Shown piece by piece: positions 41,726-50,533 of a stretch of 64,000 bases of DNA (the stretch's first letter is position 1; the number at the start of each line of letters is the position of its first letter). Position numbers and translations under genes: made by a program. The notes beneath the pieces were generated by a model. That model did no database searches. It had not been told where the DNA came from and saw only the letters and a list, made by a program, of their open reading frames with translations. The DNA is taken from the NCBI GenBank assembly GCA_965283955.1, contig CBDIQW010000001.1:1426001-1490000 (forward strand), given 5' to 3'. The stretch comes from Emticicia sp965283955. Lineage in GTDB: Bacteria > Bacteroidota > Bacteroidia > Cytophagales > Spirosomataceae.

Positions 41726-42103
41726 ACAATTATAAGGTTTAGTGTAAAAGTGTTCAATCAGAAAACGCCGATAATATAAGCATTTTCTGCGTTTTTTCAT
41801 TGATTATACATTCAAACCTCTAAAAAAAGAAAAAGCTGCACTCAAATGTTGCAGCTATTTACCATTTACTAACCTAAACACTATTTATAAACCTATTAGC
41901 TTCTTGTCCTGTAAAAGAAGCAATGCTTTTTTTCTCTAATCATCTTTAATGACAAAAATTTCATTCCACATTTTTTTTAGCCAAACCCTCTACAAATCGT
42001 AGAAAAAAATCCACAAAATTCATCACTACAAACCCCAATTATCAGTTTTTACGATTTGGTACAGTGTTTTAAATTAGACCCATACACTTAAACCAACTTT
42101 CAA
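41726..42103. other. Divergent promoter spacer
   Basis: It holds no gene. A short hairpin (AGCTGCA and TGCAGCT arms, 41834-41856) carries a T-rich run on the minus strand; if the DoxX-like gene has a distant promoter this could act as a leader attenuator, but the evidence is thin. Confidence 0.4.
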
Positions 42104-42583
42104 ATGAATAAGATAATAGTAAGTACTTTTCTAATTATTATTTCGCTAACAACTGCCCAAGCTCAATATAAATTGGGGATCGGAGCAAGGCTTAACTATG
42201 GTTACGGCCTTAGTGTAAAGTATAAAATGAATAACAAGGAAGCCGTTGAAGGTATTTTGTATTCGAGATGGCAAGGCGTAAATCTAACAGGACTTTATGA
42301 AATCCACAAAGCGGCGTTTCAAACACCGAACTGGCGTTGGTACTATGGCGTTGGTGGACACGTAGGGTTCTGGCGAGATGGTGGTCGATACGGCAATCCG
42401 TGGTTTGATAATAACGATAATCACACGGTTATTGGTGCAGATGGAATTTTAGGACTTGAATATACTTTCCGAGAAATTCCGCTCAATTTAAGTCTGGACT
42501 GGAAACCTGCCATTAATCTTATTGGCTATCAAGGAGTTTGGCTCGATGACATAGCCGTAACGGCTCGTATCGCCATTAAGTAA
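42104..42583 (+). CDS. Small outer-membrane beta-barrel protein
   Basis: The 159-residue protein has a signal peptide ending TTAQAQYK. It contains paired strands such as YKLGIGARLNYGYGLSVKYK, WRWYYGVGGHVGFWRD and LEYTFREIPLNLSLDWKPAI, with glycine/aromatic alternation and a terminal strand ending in ITARIAIK-like residues (here VTARIAIK). An eight-stranded OmpX/OmpA-like barrel is likely. It is a single gene; the next gene starts 71 bases after its stop. Confidence 0.82.
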   Translation: MNKIIVSTFLIIISLTTAQAQYKLGIGARLNYGYGLSVKYKMNNKEAVEGILYSRWQGVNLTGLYEIHKAAFQTPNWRWYYGVGGHVGFWRDGGRYGNPWFDNNDNHTVIGADGILGLEYTFREIPLNLSLDWKPAINLIGYQGVWLDDIAVTARIAIK

Positions 42584-42654
42584 GCCTCCACGTTTTCAAC
42601 CGTTGATCATCCATAAATTTATATTTATTAAATGATTCTTAATTTTTATTAACC

Positions 42655-43524
42655 ATGAAAAACTATTTTATAATCGGTTTAATACTATTGCTCAGTTCTT
42701 GCGATAGGGTTGATGTTGTACCACTTTTCAATAAAAACTATTCAATTCAAGGTGAAGAAGAAATTGATATTGAATATGAGGTCAGAAAAAATGAAAAATA
42801 CGGTGATAACGAACTCCAAAATTACGATATTTATTTACCAAAAAATCAGCCCGATAAAGTACCAGTAGTTGTATTGCTCCACGGCGGTGGCTGGAGCGAG
42901 GGTGACAAAGGATTTATCAATCCAATCGTAGAAACACTCCGCCAAAAACGCACTAAATGTGCCATTGTTAATACCAATTATAGGCTTACATTTCAACAAG
43001 GAATTACCTACCGTGAACAATTAGCCGATATTGATTCCTTGCTCAAAAAGTTACAAAAAGACGCTAAATCACTGAATATTGCACCTAAATTTTTCCTTTT
43101 AGGCATTAGTGCAGGCGGACATTTGGCGATGCTATATTCTTATACTTCTGATGATAAGAATTTGGTAGAAGTAGTAGGTGGAATAGCCAGCCCTGCTGAC
43201 TTGACTTCTGAACAAATCAGACAAGGAAGAATGAATAGTGATATTATAAAGCTCGTCGGAAAACCATTCAGCAATGAAACAATTGGTGAATATCGCTCGG
43301 CAAGTCCATTATTTCAGATAAAAAAGACCTCACCAGCTACAATTTTATTTTATGGTGGAAGTGATACGATTGTGCCACCTGAGCAAGGCGAAAAAATGCA
43401 GAAAAAATTAGAAGAATTAGGCGATAAACACAAATATTATTTTTATCCAGAATTGTATCACGAATGGGGCAAACTTCCCGAAACGCTTGATATTATGCTT
43501 GAGTTTGCTGATAAGCATCTCTAA
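42655..43524 (+). CDS. Alpha/beta hydrolase lipoprotein (BD-FAE/carboxylesterase type)
   Basis: A 289-residue protein with lipobox LLSSC at about residue 16. Catalytic motifs: VVVLLHGGGWSEGDKGFINP (HGGGW oxyanion motif), FFLLGISAGGHLAMLYSY (nucleophile), YGGSDTIVPPEQG (aspartate), and LYHEWGKLP (histidine). This set is typical of BD-FAE-like esterases that act on acetylated or feruloylated sugars, or of kynurenine-formamidase-like enzymes. It is on the same strand as the preceding barrel gene. Confidence 0.9.
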   Translation: MKNYFIIGLILLLSSCDRVDVVPLFNKNYSIQGEEEIDIEYEVRKNEKYGDNELQNYDIYLPKNQPDKVPVVVLLHGGGWSEGDKGFINPIVETLRQKRTKCAIVNTNYRLTFQQGITYREQLADIDSLLKKLQKDAKSLNIAPKFFLLGISAGGHLAMLYSYTSDDKNLVEVVGGIASPADLTSEQIRQGRMNSDIIKLVGKPFSNETIGEYRSASPLFQIKKTSPATILFYGGSDTIVPPEQGEKMQKKLEELGDKHKYYFYPELYHEWGKLPETLDIMLEFADKHL

Positions 43525-43581
43525 AAATATTATCACTACACATCCACGACTAAATGCTTGGGGGGAGACATCTCCCCTTTT

Positions 43582-44502
43582 TTATTTAACTTTTATCACG
43601 CTCGCTTTTTCCTTAAACTCGGTCGGTGAAAGGTTTTTCTTTTTCTTGAAGATTCGGCAGAAATACGAAAAACTATTGAAACCACTTGCCATATAAGCTT
43701 CTTTTACGCTCACTTTAGGGTTTCTGAGCATACTTTCGGCTACTTTTAGGCGTTCTTCAATGATAAAATCATTGGGCGATGAACCAAGTTCATGTTTGAA
43801 AGTTCTATAAAAATTCGACTCACTCATATAAGCCTTTTCGCTCAAGAGTTCTACCGATAAATCTTCCGTGATATTATCTTGTATATACTTGATAATGAAC
43901 GAAATACGATCATTATTCGAGTCATGCTGGGCTTTTTTCAGATAAATACTTTTCGACTCGGTTTGCAGGATTCTGATAATCAATTCTTGAATTAGTAAAT
44001 CGGCAAAAATATCTTTTGAAGGGTGTTTTTCGGTAAAAATAAAGATAAGGCGTTGGAGAATCTGATTAATGGCTACCTCATTCGTGAAATGATAGTTGTA
44101 GTCGGTCATGCTCCATTCTTTGCCGTTTTGTTTAGTACCTCGATTATTCAATAATTCTACTGTTTCACGCAATTTCCCTTCCGAAAAAGCCAAAGCCAAA
44201 CATTGCGTTGGATTGTGTTCAGTAGCTTCGGGAAAATCAATGCACATCAGCTCATTTGAAGGTAAAATTACTGATTCACCTGGCAAAAACCCAAACGAAT
44301 GTGTATTTTCTAAGTGCATCACTTTCTTACCTTTTATCATACTTGCCAAAACAGGTTCACTGAATCGAAGTAAAACCTGCGATGCCTGTTGGTGCGTCTC
44401 GAAAATATTCAGTTCGGCATTATTGAGCGTATGAATAGTTCGATTTTCGACCAAACTTACCAGCTTACGGCTTTCGTAATGAGATGTATTTAGATTAATC
44501 AT
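43582..44502 (-). CDS. AraC-family regulator of the aldehyde dehydrogenase module
   Basis: The 306-residue protein has an N-terminal sensing domain (RTIHTLNNAELNIFETHQQA, SFGFLPGESVILPSNELMCI) and a C-terminal double helix-turn-helix with LSEKAYMSESNFYRTFKHEL and VKEAYMASGFNSFSYFCRIF, ending FKKKKNLSPTEF-like residues. The divergent arrangement with aldehyde dehydrogenase and DUF779 is a known pairing in Bacteroidetes and Proteobacteria and argues for control of aldehyde or alcohol oxidation. Confidence 0.92.
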   Translation of the reverse strand: MINLNTSHYESRKLVSLVENRTIHTLNNAELNIFETHQQASQVLLRFSEPVLASMIKGKKVMHLENTHSFGFLPGESVILPSNELMCIDFPEATEHNPTQCLALAFSEGKLRETVELLNNRGTKQNGKEWSMTDYNYHFTNEVAINQILQRLIFIFTEKHPSKDIFADLLIQELIIRILQTESKSIYLKKAQHDSNNDRISFIIKYIQDNITEDLSVELLSEKAYMSESNFYRTFKHELGSSPNDFIIEERLKVAESMLRNPKVSVKEAYMASGFNSFSYFCRIFKKKKNLSPTEFKEKASVIKVK

Positions 44503-44597
44503 GTTATCCGTTTTTTACTGATGATACATGTATTCAATAAGTCTGATACCTAACGGCATCATAATTAATTGTGGTGTCTTACTTTCTACCAATATTA

Positions 44598-44612
44598 AAT
44601 CCCTACGGGATA
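44598..44612. repeat. Dispersed short palindrome
   Basis: AATCCCTACGGGATA repeats the core ATCCCTACGGGAT found at 10205-10217. Confidence 0.55.
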
Positions 44613-44654
44613 TTTTTTTACGTTTATTACTCAAATATAAAAAACTTCATATCC

Positions 44655-44674
44655 GTTTACAAACGTTTACAAAT
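44655..44674 (+). promoter_or_regulatory. Tandem 10-bp direct repeats, probable AraC site
   Basis: GTTTACAAACGTTTACAAAT consists of two adjacent copies, one helical turn each, followed by the weaker GTTTTTATCT. It is 145 bases before the aldehyde dehydrogenase ATG, a usual AraC arrangement. Confidence 0.45.
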
Positions 44675-44818
44675 GTTTTTATCTGTATATAAATGACTAT
44701 CAACCGAATAGGGTGGGGGAAATGCTGCAACTTTGCATTGACGGCAGAAAAATGACATTAAATATTACTATTGTAAGATTTATTTGCACTATAATTTTCA
44801 CCTTTAATACTATAAACA

Positions 44819-46342
44819 ATGTCAGCAGTAACAACACAAAAAAGTAATTTGGTAGAAAAACCAAGCTTTAAAACTCATTATGATAATTTTATCGGTGGTA
44901 AATGGGTTGCTCCCGTAAAAAGTGAATACTTTGAGGTAACATCGCCCGTCGATGGAAAAGTATTTACGCAAGTAGCCCGCTCGACTGAAGAAGATATTAA
45001 TTTGGCATTAGATGCCGCTTGGGCAGCCGCTCCAAGTTGGGGTTCATCATCGGCTACTACTCGTAGCAATGTTTTATTGAAAGTTGCTGATCGCCTTGAG
45101 CAAAACCTTAGCCTTTTGGCTCGTGTTGAAACTTGGGATAACGGCAAGGCAATCCGTGAAACAATGGCGGCCGATTTACCTTTGGCGATTGACCACTTCC
45201 GTTATTTTGCGGGCGTAATTCGTGCCGAAGAAGGTTCTGCTTCTGAGCTAAACGCCAATACGCTTTCGTTGATTATTCACGAACCACTGGGCGTAGTTGG
45301 ACAAATCATTCCGTGGAATTTCCCGATTTTGATGGCTGCTTGGAAAATTGCTCCAGCTTTGGCGGCGGGTAACTGTATCGTATTGAAACCAGCCGAACAA
45401 ACACCCGTTGGTATCATGGTTTTGGCCGAATTGATTCAAGATTTATTGCCTGCGGGTGTGCTGAATATCGTGAATGGTTTTGGTATCGAAGCTGGTAAGC
45501 CATTGGCATCGAGTCCACGTATCAATAAAATTGCATTTACAGGCGAAACCACTACTGGTCAGCTAATTATGCAATATGCTTCTAAAAATATCATTCCAGT
45601 AACGTTGGAGTTAGGTGGTAAATCACCAAATATTTTCTTCAAAAGCATCATGGAGGCAGATGATGAATTTTTCGATAAAGCCCTTGAAGGTGCTTCGATG
45701 TTTGCTCTGAATCAAGGAGAAGTGTGTACATGTCCGTCAAGAATTTTGGTGGAAGAATCAATCTACGATGCCTTCATTGAGCGTGTTGTGGAGCGTGTAA
45801 ATGCCATCAAACTCGGCCACCCACTCGACCCCGAAACAATGATGGGAGCTCAAGCATCAAACGACCAATACGAGAAAATCTTGAATTATATAGAAATCGG
45901 AAAGGAAGAAGGTGCTGAGGTGTTGACAGGTGGTGCCGCAGCCTATAACGAAGGTTTAGAGGGCGGATATTATATCAAACCAACGATTTTCAAGGGAAAT
46001 AACAAGATGAGAATTTTCCAAGAAGAAATTTTCGGGCCAGTAGTTTGTGTGACAACTTTCAAAGATGAAGCAGAAGCCATTGCGATTGCCAACGATACAC
46101 TTTACGGTTTAGGTGCGGGCGTTTGGACACGTGATATGCATCAAGCATATACCGTAGCGAGAGCCGTACAAGCAGGTAGAGTTTGGGTGAACTGTTATCA
46201 TGATTATCCAGCACACGCTCCGTTTGGTGGCTATAAAAAATCGGGTATTGGTCGTGAAAACCACAAAATGATGTTGGGTCACTACCGTCAGACGAAAAAT
46301 ATGTTGATTTCGTACGACAAAAATAAACTCGGATTTTTCTGA
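44819..46342 (+). CDS. NAD(P)-dependent aldehyde dehydrogenase
   Basis: The 507-residue protein has all ALDH landmarks: PWNFPILMAAWKIAPALAAG (coenzyme pocket), FTGETTTGQLI, the general base in VTLELGGKSPNIFF, the catalytic cysteine in ALNQGEVCTCPSRILVEES, and EEIFGPVVCVTTFKDEAEAI. It resembles the group that oxidises acetaldehyde and similar short aldehydes (ExaC/AldB-like). DUF779 and the AraC regulator flank it. The frame is intact and the length normal. Confidence 0.96.
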   Translation: MSAVTTQKSNLVEKPSFKTHYDNFIGGKWVAPVKSEYFEVTSPVDGKVFTQVARSTEEDINLALDAAWAAAPSWGSSSATTRSNVLLKVADRLEQNLSLLARVETWDNGKAIRETMAADLPLAIDHFRYFAGVIRAEEGSASELNANTLSLIIHEPLGVVGQIIPWNFPILMAAWKIAPALAAGNCIVLKPAEQTPVGIMVLAELIQDLLPAGVLNIVNGFGIEAGKPLASSPRINKIAFTGETTTGQLIMQYASKNIIPVTLELGGKSPNIFFKSIMEADDEFFDKALEGASMFALNQGEVCTCPSRILVEESIYDAFIERVVERVNAIKLGHPLDPETMMGAQASNDQYEKILNYIEIGKEEGAEVLTGGAAAYNEGLEGGYYIKPTIFKGNNKMRIFQEEIFGPVVCVTTFKDEAEAIAIANDTLYGLGAGVWTRDMHQAYTVARAVQAGRVWVNCYHDYPAHAPFGGYKKSGIGRENHKMMLGHYRQTKNMLISYDKNKLGFF

Positions 46343-46539
46343 TAATACATAGGTCTAAGGCTACAATAATAGTAGAGAGAGTCAGTTTTGGCTCTCTCAT
46401 ACTTTTTAAAATTGTACATCTCTTTGCTACAATTTTGTTGAATTATAAAATTGACGATTAAAAATTACATGATTTATGATTGCAGAGTTTTAAATCAATA
46501 ATTCTCAATCGTTAATCTTCAATCAAATCTTTAAATAGA

Positions 46540-46914
46540 ATGACTATCGAACGAGTGGCTGTAACGCCCGAAGCTACCGAAATTATTGATAAACTGAGAG
46601 AACGAAACGGCCCATTGTTTTTTCACCAAAGTGGTGGATGCTGCGATGGCTCATCACCTATGTGTTTTCAAGTCGGTGAATTGATGCTGAATGAAAATGA
46701 TGTGAAACTCGGCACCATTCACGACTGTGATTTTTATATGTCGAGAGACCAATTTGAATACTGGAAACACACGCACCTCACGCTTGATGTTGTCAAAGGC
46801 AGAGGAGCAAGTTTTTCGCTCGAAATTCCGCTCGGTGTGCGTTTTGTGATAAAATCAAGGCTTTTTAGTGAAGAAGAGTCGAAGGCGTTGGGGAGATTTA
46901 AAAGACCTCCTTAA
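46540..46914 (+). CDS. DUF779 domain protein
   Basis: A 124-residue protein beginning MTIERVAVTPEATEIIDKLR with the DUF779 core GPLFFHQSGGCCDGSSPMCF, a double cysteine that may bind metal, HDCDFYMSRDQFEYWKHTHL and GRGASFSLEIPLGVRFVIKS. It follows the aldehyde dehydrogenase gene by about 200 bases on the same strand. Members are almost always linked to aldehyde dehydrogenase genes and may assist the enzyme; the role is undetermined. Confidence 0.93.
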   Translation: MTIERVAVTPEATEIIDKLRERNGPLFFHQSGGCCDGSSPMCFQVGELMLNENDVKLGTIHDCDFYMSRDQFEYWKHTHLTLDVVKGRGASFSLEIPLGVRFVIKSRLFSEEESKALGRFKRPP

Positions 46915-47159
46915 AGTCTCCCATTTGGCTAAATGTACTAAATTTAGCCATTGTTTTAGGCGTTCCTGAAACCACGACAAATGCCGTTCTAAGAAAATGG
47001 CTCCCACATCGACTGAATTTATATTCAGCCAAACGAGGAAAAAACAGAAAGCACGACAATAAAATAAAAACCCAATAAAATAATTTCTTTACATGATTAA
47101 AAAAATTAGCTTTGGGAGATAATTTTGATTTATTTAAACATCAAAATGCTTAGCACTCC

Positions 47160-47675
47160 ATGAACTTATTCCAAAGAAAACATACCAACCAAATTATTAA
47201 AATAAAGTTGGGTTTTATAATTCTTTGCATTTTGTCAACTTCGGGTTGTTCTAAAATATTTGATACATATCCGAGGGGTTATGATTATCTTACTACTATT
47301 AAAGTATTAGATAATAATAACAATCCTCTACAAAATCAGGAAGTTAGGCTATATATCAATATTTATGGAGAAAATGCACTTAAAGATACTGTTTCCCAAA
47401 TTATTCCACCTAATTCACTATTCAATCCAACTAATTCACCATTCAAAACGACCCCGATTCCTGTAAAACAAATCCAAATTACAGATAAGAATGGAATTGC
47501 TAAATTCAAATATACAATTTTTCACTTAGAGTCACAGATAGAATTTGCAGTGTTTCTTGTGAGAGATGATGTTAACTATATTTCAACTAACATGTTTATT
47601 CATACTGTTCCAATAAAAAGGATGACATTGAGAACTATACGACAAGACTCAACTATATATAGGCAAAGAAAATGA
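47160..47675 (+). CDS. Hypothetical lipoprotein
   Basis: The 171-residue protein has a long N-terminal extension, then lipoprotein signal FIILCILSTSGCSK. The mature part looks like a single Ig-like or carboxypeptidase-regulatory domain: LTTIKVLDNNNNPLQNQEVR, QIQITDKNGIAKFKYTIFH. The composition is AT-rich with asparagine/isoleucine codons above the local average, and an IS-end-like repeat begins directly after the stop, both suggesting acquisition by transfer. No function is assigned. Confidence 0.6.
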   Translation: MNLFQRKHTNQIIKIKLGFIILCILSTSGCSKIFDTYPRGYDYLTTIKVLDNNNNPLQNQEVRLYINIYGENALKDTVSQIIPPNSLFNPTNSPFKTTPIPVKQIQITDKNGIAKFKYTIFHLESQIEFAVFLVRDDVNYISTNMFIHTVPIKRMTLRTIRQDSTIYRQRK

Positions 47676-47716
47676 TGTCTTGCCCTAAAATAAGTTTACA
47701 ATTATAGTTGAAAATC
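47676..47716. repeat. Solitary copy of the 27.1-kb repeat motif
   Basis: TGTCTTGCCCTAAAATAAGT followed by the same TTTACAATTATAGTTGAAAA as in the 27111-27278 units, with two mismatches in the first 20 bases. It starts right after the lipoprotein stop codon. Confidence 0.7.
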
Positions 47717-47810
47717 TGTAAAATCCGTGTTAAATTTATTTATTAGTATCATCAGCGTGCCATTTTTTACGACACGTATGTTTATAATTTCGATTTCGGG
47801 ATGCTTTTCT

Positions 47811-49751
47811 TCAATCCTTATTACTCGCCACCACAGTTTTGTCAAGCATTTTGGCAGTTTTTACTAACTTTATAAACTCAGCACGGTAGCCTTCTTCGTC
47901 AGAGCCTTTGGCGTTTTTGGATAAATCAATTACCTGCTCATAACTGGCCATTCCTCTGAATTCTGATTGGCGTAAAAGTAGCCCAAACTCAGCCACGGCA
48001 GCGGCAAATCTGAAATTTTCGGAGGTTTTATCGAATGACGTTTGCTGGTCAGTTATTACTTTTTCCATCAATTTACTCTTGTTTTCATCGGGCGATTTAT
48101 AACGTAATTTGACAGTAAGCACTTCGTTGGATTTAGCAGCGGCAGAAAGGCCGTTTTCGGTTTGGTATTTTAGTTGGTCGATATTTTTCAAGTACGCACT
48201 TTCTACGCCCACAGGCACGATTTCGTACAAAGCCGTAACCGTATGCCCCGAACCCATTTCGCCTGCATCTTTTTTATCATCATTAAAGTCTTCATTACGC
48301 AACATTCGGTTTTCGTAACCGATTAAGCGATAAGCTTTTACGAATGTTGGGTTAAATTCTAATTGCAGTTTCACATCTTTGGCCACCGTAAACATCGTTC
48401 CGCCAAATTCATGTACAAAAACCTTTTGGGCTTCTTGCAGATTATCAATGTAGGCGTAGTTTCCGTTGCCTTTATCGGCCAATGTTTCCATTTTATTATC
48501 CTTATAATTGCCCATTCCGAAACCCAAAACACTCAAAAATACACCACTATTGCGTTTTTCTTCAATCAGAGACTTCAATTCTGCCTCGCTCGAAACGCCT
48601 ACATTAAAATCGCCATCACTTGCCAAAATCACTCGATTATTTCCACCTTTTATCAAGTTTTCGGCAGCAATTTTATAAGCCAATTTTATACCTTCACCAC
48701 CTGCGGTTGAGCCTCCTGCTTGTAAGTTTTCGAGAGCATCTTTGATTTTGCTTTTGTCCGAAGTCGGCGAAAGCACTAAACCCGCCGCACCTGCATAGAC
48801 CACGATTGAAACTTTATCTTGCGAACGAAGTTGGTCAGTCAATAAATAAAGTGCTTGTTTAACCAAAGGTAGTTTTTCGGGCGAAGCCATCGAGCCAGAC
48901 ACATCAATCAAGAAAACAAGATTAGATGCAGGCAGATTTTCAGTTGAAATCTTTTGGGCTTGAATACCAATCTGTAATAATTTCAAACCTTTGTTCCACG
49001 GCGAATCCGAAAACTCAGTAGTTATCGTAACAGGTTCATTTTTAACAGGTTGCGGATAATCATAATCAAAATAATTAATCATTTCTTCAATTCGGATGGC
49101 ATCTTTTGGTGGCATTGTACCTGCATTCAACATCCGACGTACATTACTATACCCCGCTCTATCTACATCAATCGAAAAAGTAGTGAGAGGATTGCTTTTT
49201 GCTCCTTGAAAAATATTCTCAGTCAATGAATTGTACTCTTCGGTGTTAAAATCTTCTTTGGGTTTATCGGCCGAATAACGCTTTTTACGCTCACGATACG
49301 AACCACTTGGCTGAACTTGCAGACCTGCAACTCTCCCTTGTAACATCTGGCTGGCTGGGGGTGTAATTTTATTTTTTGATAGTACAGAAACTGTTCCTGT
49401 GACTTCTCGACGTTGTAGAGTTGAATATCCCACCACCACAACTTCTTGTAAAGCCTGTGCATCGTCTTCGAGTTTCACCGTAATTATACTATCTTGCCCC
49501 ACTTTAATTTCTTGGGTTTTATAGCCAATACAAGCAAAAATCAGTTTTTCACTACCTGTTGGCATCGTAAGTTGAAAATCGCCATTTGCATCGGTTTGTG
49601 TACCGATACTCGTGCCTTTCACAGACACCATCACACCTGGCAAGGCTGAGCCATCACTGGCCGAAAGCACTTTTCCTTTAATTGTTCGCTGAGTGGTAAA
49701 TGCAAAAATGCCAACCACCAACGCAATAAGTACCCAAATTTTCGTTTTCAT
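47811..49751 (-). CDS. vWA-domain protein with carboxypeptidase-like/TonB-plug-like N-terminus (YfbK type)
   Basis: The ATG at 49751 gives 646 residues. Order: one N-terminal helix (signal or anchor), a CarboxypepD-reg-like domain (RTIKGKVLSASDGSALPGVM, VSVKGTSIGTQTDANGDFQL), a SusC-like linker LQEVVVVGYSTLQRREVTGT, then a long conserved segment (FSIDVDRAGYSNVRRMLNAG) and a vWA domain whose MIDAS site reads LVFLIDVSGSMASPEKLPLV, and a C-terminal DUF3520-like part. The likely role is surface protein-protein interaction. It is divergent from the sigma-factor operon at 49952, which encodes another protein with a carboxypeptidase-like regulatory domain, as in related genomes. Confidence 0.9.
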   Translation of the reverse strand: MKTKIWVLIALVVGIFAFTTQRTIKGKVLSASDGSALPGVMVSVKGTSIGTQTDANGDFQLTMPTGSEKLIFACIGYKTQEIKVGQDSIITVKLEDDAQALQEVVVVGYSTLQRREVTGTVSVLSKNKITPPASQMLQGRVAGLQVQPSGSYRERKKRYSADKPKEDFNTEEYNSLTENIFQGAKSNPLTTFSIDVDRAGYSNVRRMLNAGTMPPKDAIRIEEMINYFDYDYPQPVKNEPVTITTEFSDSPWNKGLKLLQIGIQAQKISTENLPASNLVFLIDVSGSMASPEKLPLVKQALYLLTDQLRSQDKVSIVVYAGAAGLVLSPTSDKSKIKDALENLQAGGSTAGGEGIKLAYKIAAENLIKGGNNRVILASDGDFNVGVSSEAELKSLIEEKRNSGVFLSVLGFGMGNYKDNKMETLADKGNGNYAYIDNLQEAQKVFVHEFGGTMFTVAKDVKLQLEFNPTFVKAYRLIGYENRMLRNEDFNDDKKDAGEMGSGHTVTALYEIVPVGVESAYLKNIDQLKYQTENGLSAAAKSNEVLTVKLRYKSPDENKSKLMEKVITDQQTSFDKTSENFRFAAAVAEFGLLLRQSEFRGMASYEQVIDLSKNAKGSDEEGYRAEFIKLVKTAKMLDKTVVASNKD

Positions 49752-49951
49752 AATTGTATAAGTTTTGATTTTATACCATTGATGCACGACTCTGATTTTT
49801 TCCATAAATATTTTTGAATTTTTTTAGAAAAAAATTGCAGAGTATTGATTTAAGACTAATTTTAAGAAAATCTTTTTAAAGAAAATAAACACAAATTCCT
49901 TATAATCAAATACTTAATTTTATTTCATAAAATTCTCATACGCCAAGAATA

Positions 49952-50533
49952 ATGTTTTTCAAGCGATTCAGTAAACCCAAGCCCACCACCGATGCCGAAT
50001 ATTTGGCAGCGTATCAGGCTACGGGAAACATTGAATTGTTGGGAGAATTGTATGAACGCTACATGGAAATGGTGTTTGCGGTTTGCTTTAAATACCTGCG
50101 AGATGAAGACGAAAGTAAAGATGCAGTCATGCAGATTTTTGAGGAATTAGTTGTGAAGCTACGCAGCCACTCAGTTGATAATTTTAGAAGTTGGCTGCAC
50201 AGTGTGGCACGGAATCATTGTCTGATGCACCTCCGCAGTAATCGCCTGCAAACCGAGGGTGTCGATTTTTTTGAAGATAGTTCTGTGGAAAATGAGCCGT
50301 TTGAGCATCAATCAGATGAACCTTTTGAAATGGAACAAAATTTGTCGAAAATGACCGATTGCCTCGAAACGCTCTCGGACGAACAAAAAACGAGTATCCG
50401 ATTGTTTTATTTAGAGGAGAAATGTTACAAAGAAATTACCGACCTTACAGGTTATGATTTGAACAAAGTGAAAAGTTACATACAAAATGGCAAGCGGAAT
50501 CTGAAAATTTGTATTGAAAAAAAGCATGAATAA
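49952..50533 (+). CDS. ECF-type sigma-70 family factor
   Basis: The 193-residue protein has region 2 (LGELYERYMEMVFAVCFKYL, then DEDESKDAVMQIFEELV and FRSWLHSVARNHCLMHLRSN), an acidic linker, and region 4 (LEEKCYKEITDLTGYDLNKV followed by KSYIQNGKRNLKICIEKK). Length and layout fit ECF factors of Bacteroidetes. The stop overlaps the ATG of the next gene by eight bases (ATGAATAA), so the pair forms an operon. Confidence 0.93.
   Translation: MFFKRFSKPKPTTDAEYLAAYQATGNIELLGELYERYMEMVFAVCFKYLRDEDESKDAVMQIFEELVVKLRSHSVDNFRSWLHSVARNHCLMHLRSNRLQTEGVDFFEDSSVENEPFEHQSDEPFEMEQNLSKMTDCLETLSDEQKTSIRLFYLEEKCYKEITDLTGYDLNKVKSYIQNGKRNLKICIEKKHE

Larger units (their letters stand above)
44503..44818. other. 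Divergent promoter region of the AraC/aldehyde dehydrogenase module
   Basis: It contains one dispersed palindrome (44598-44612) and a pair of direct repeats (44655-44674). No gene is present. Confidence 0.5.
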
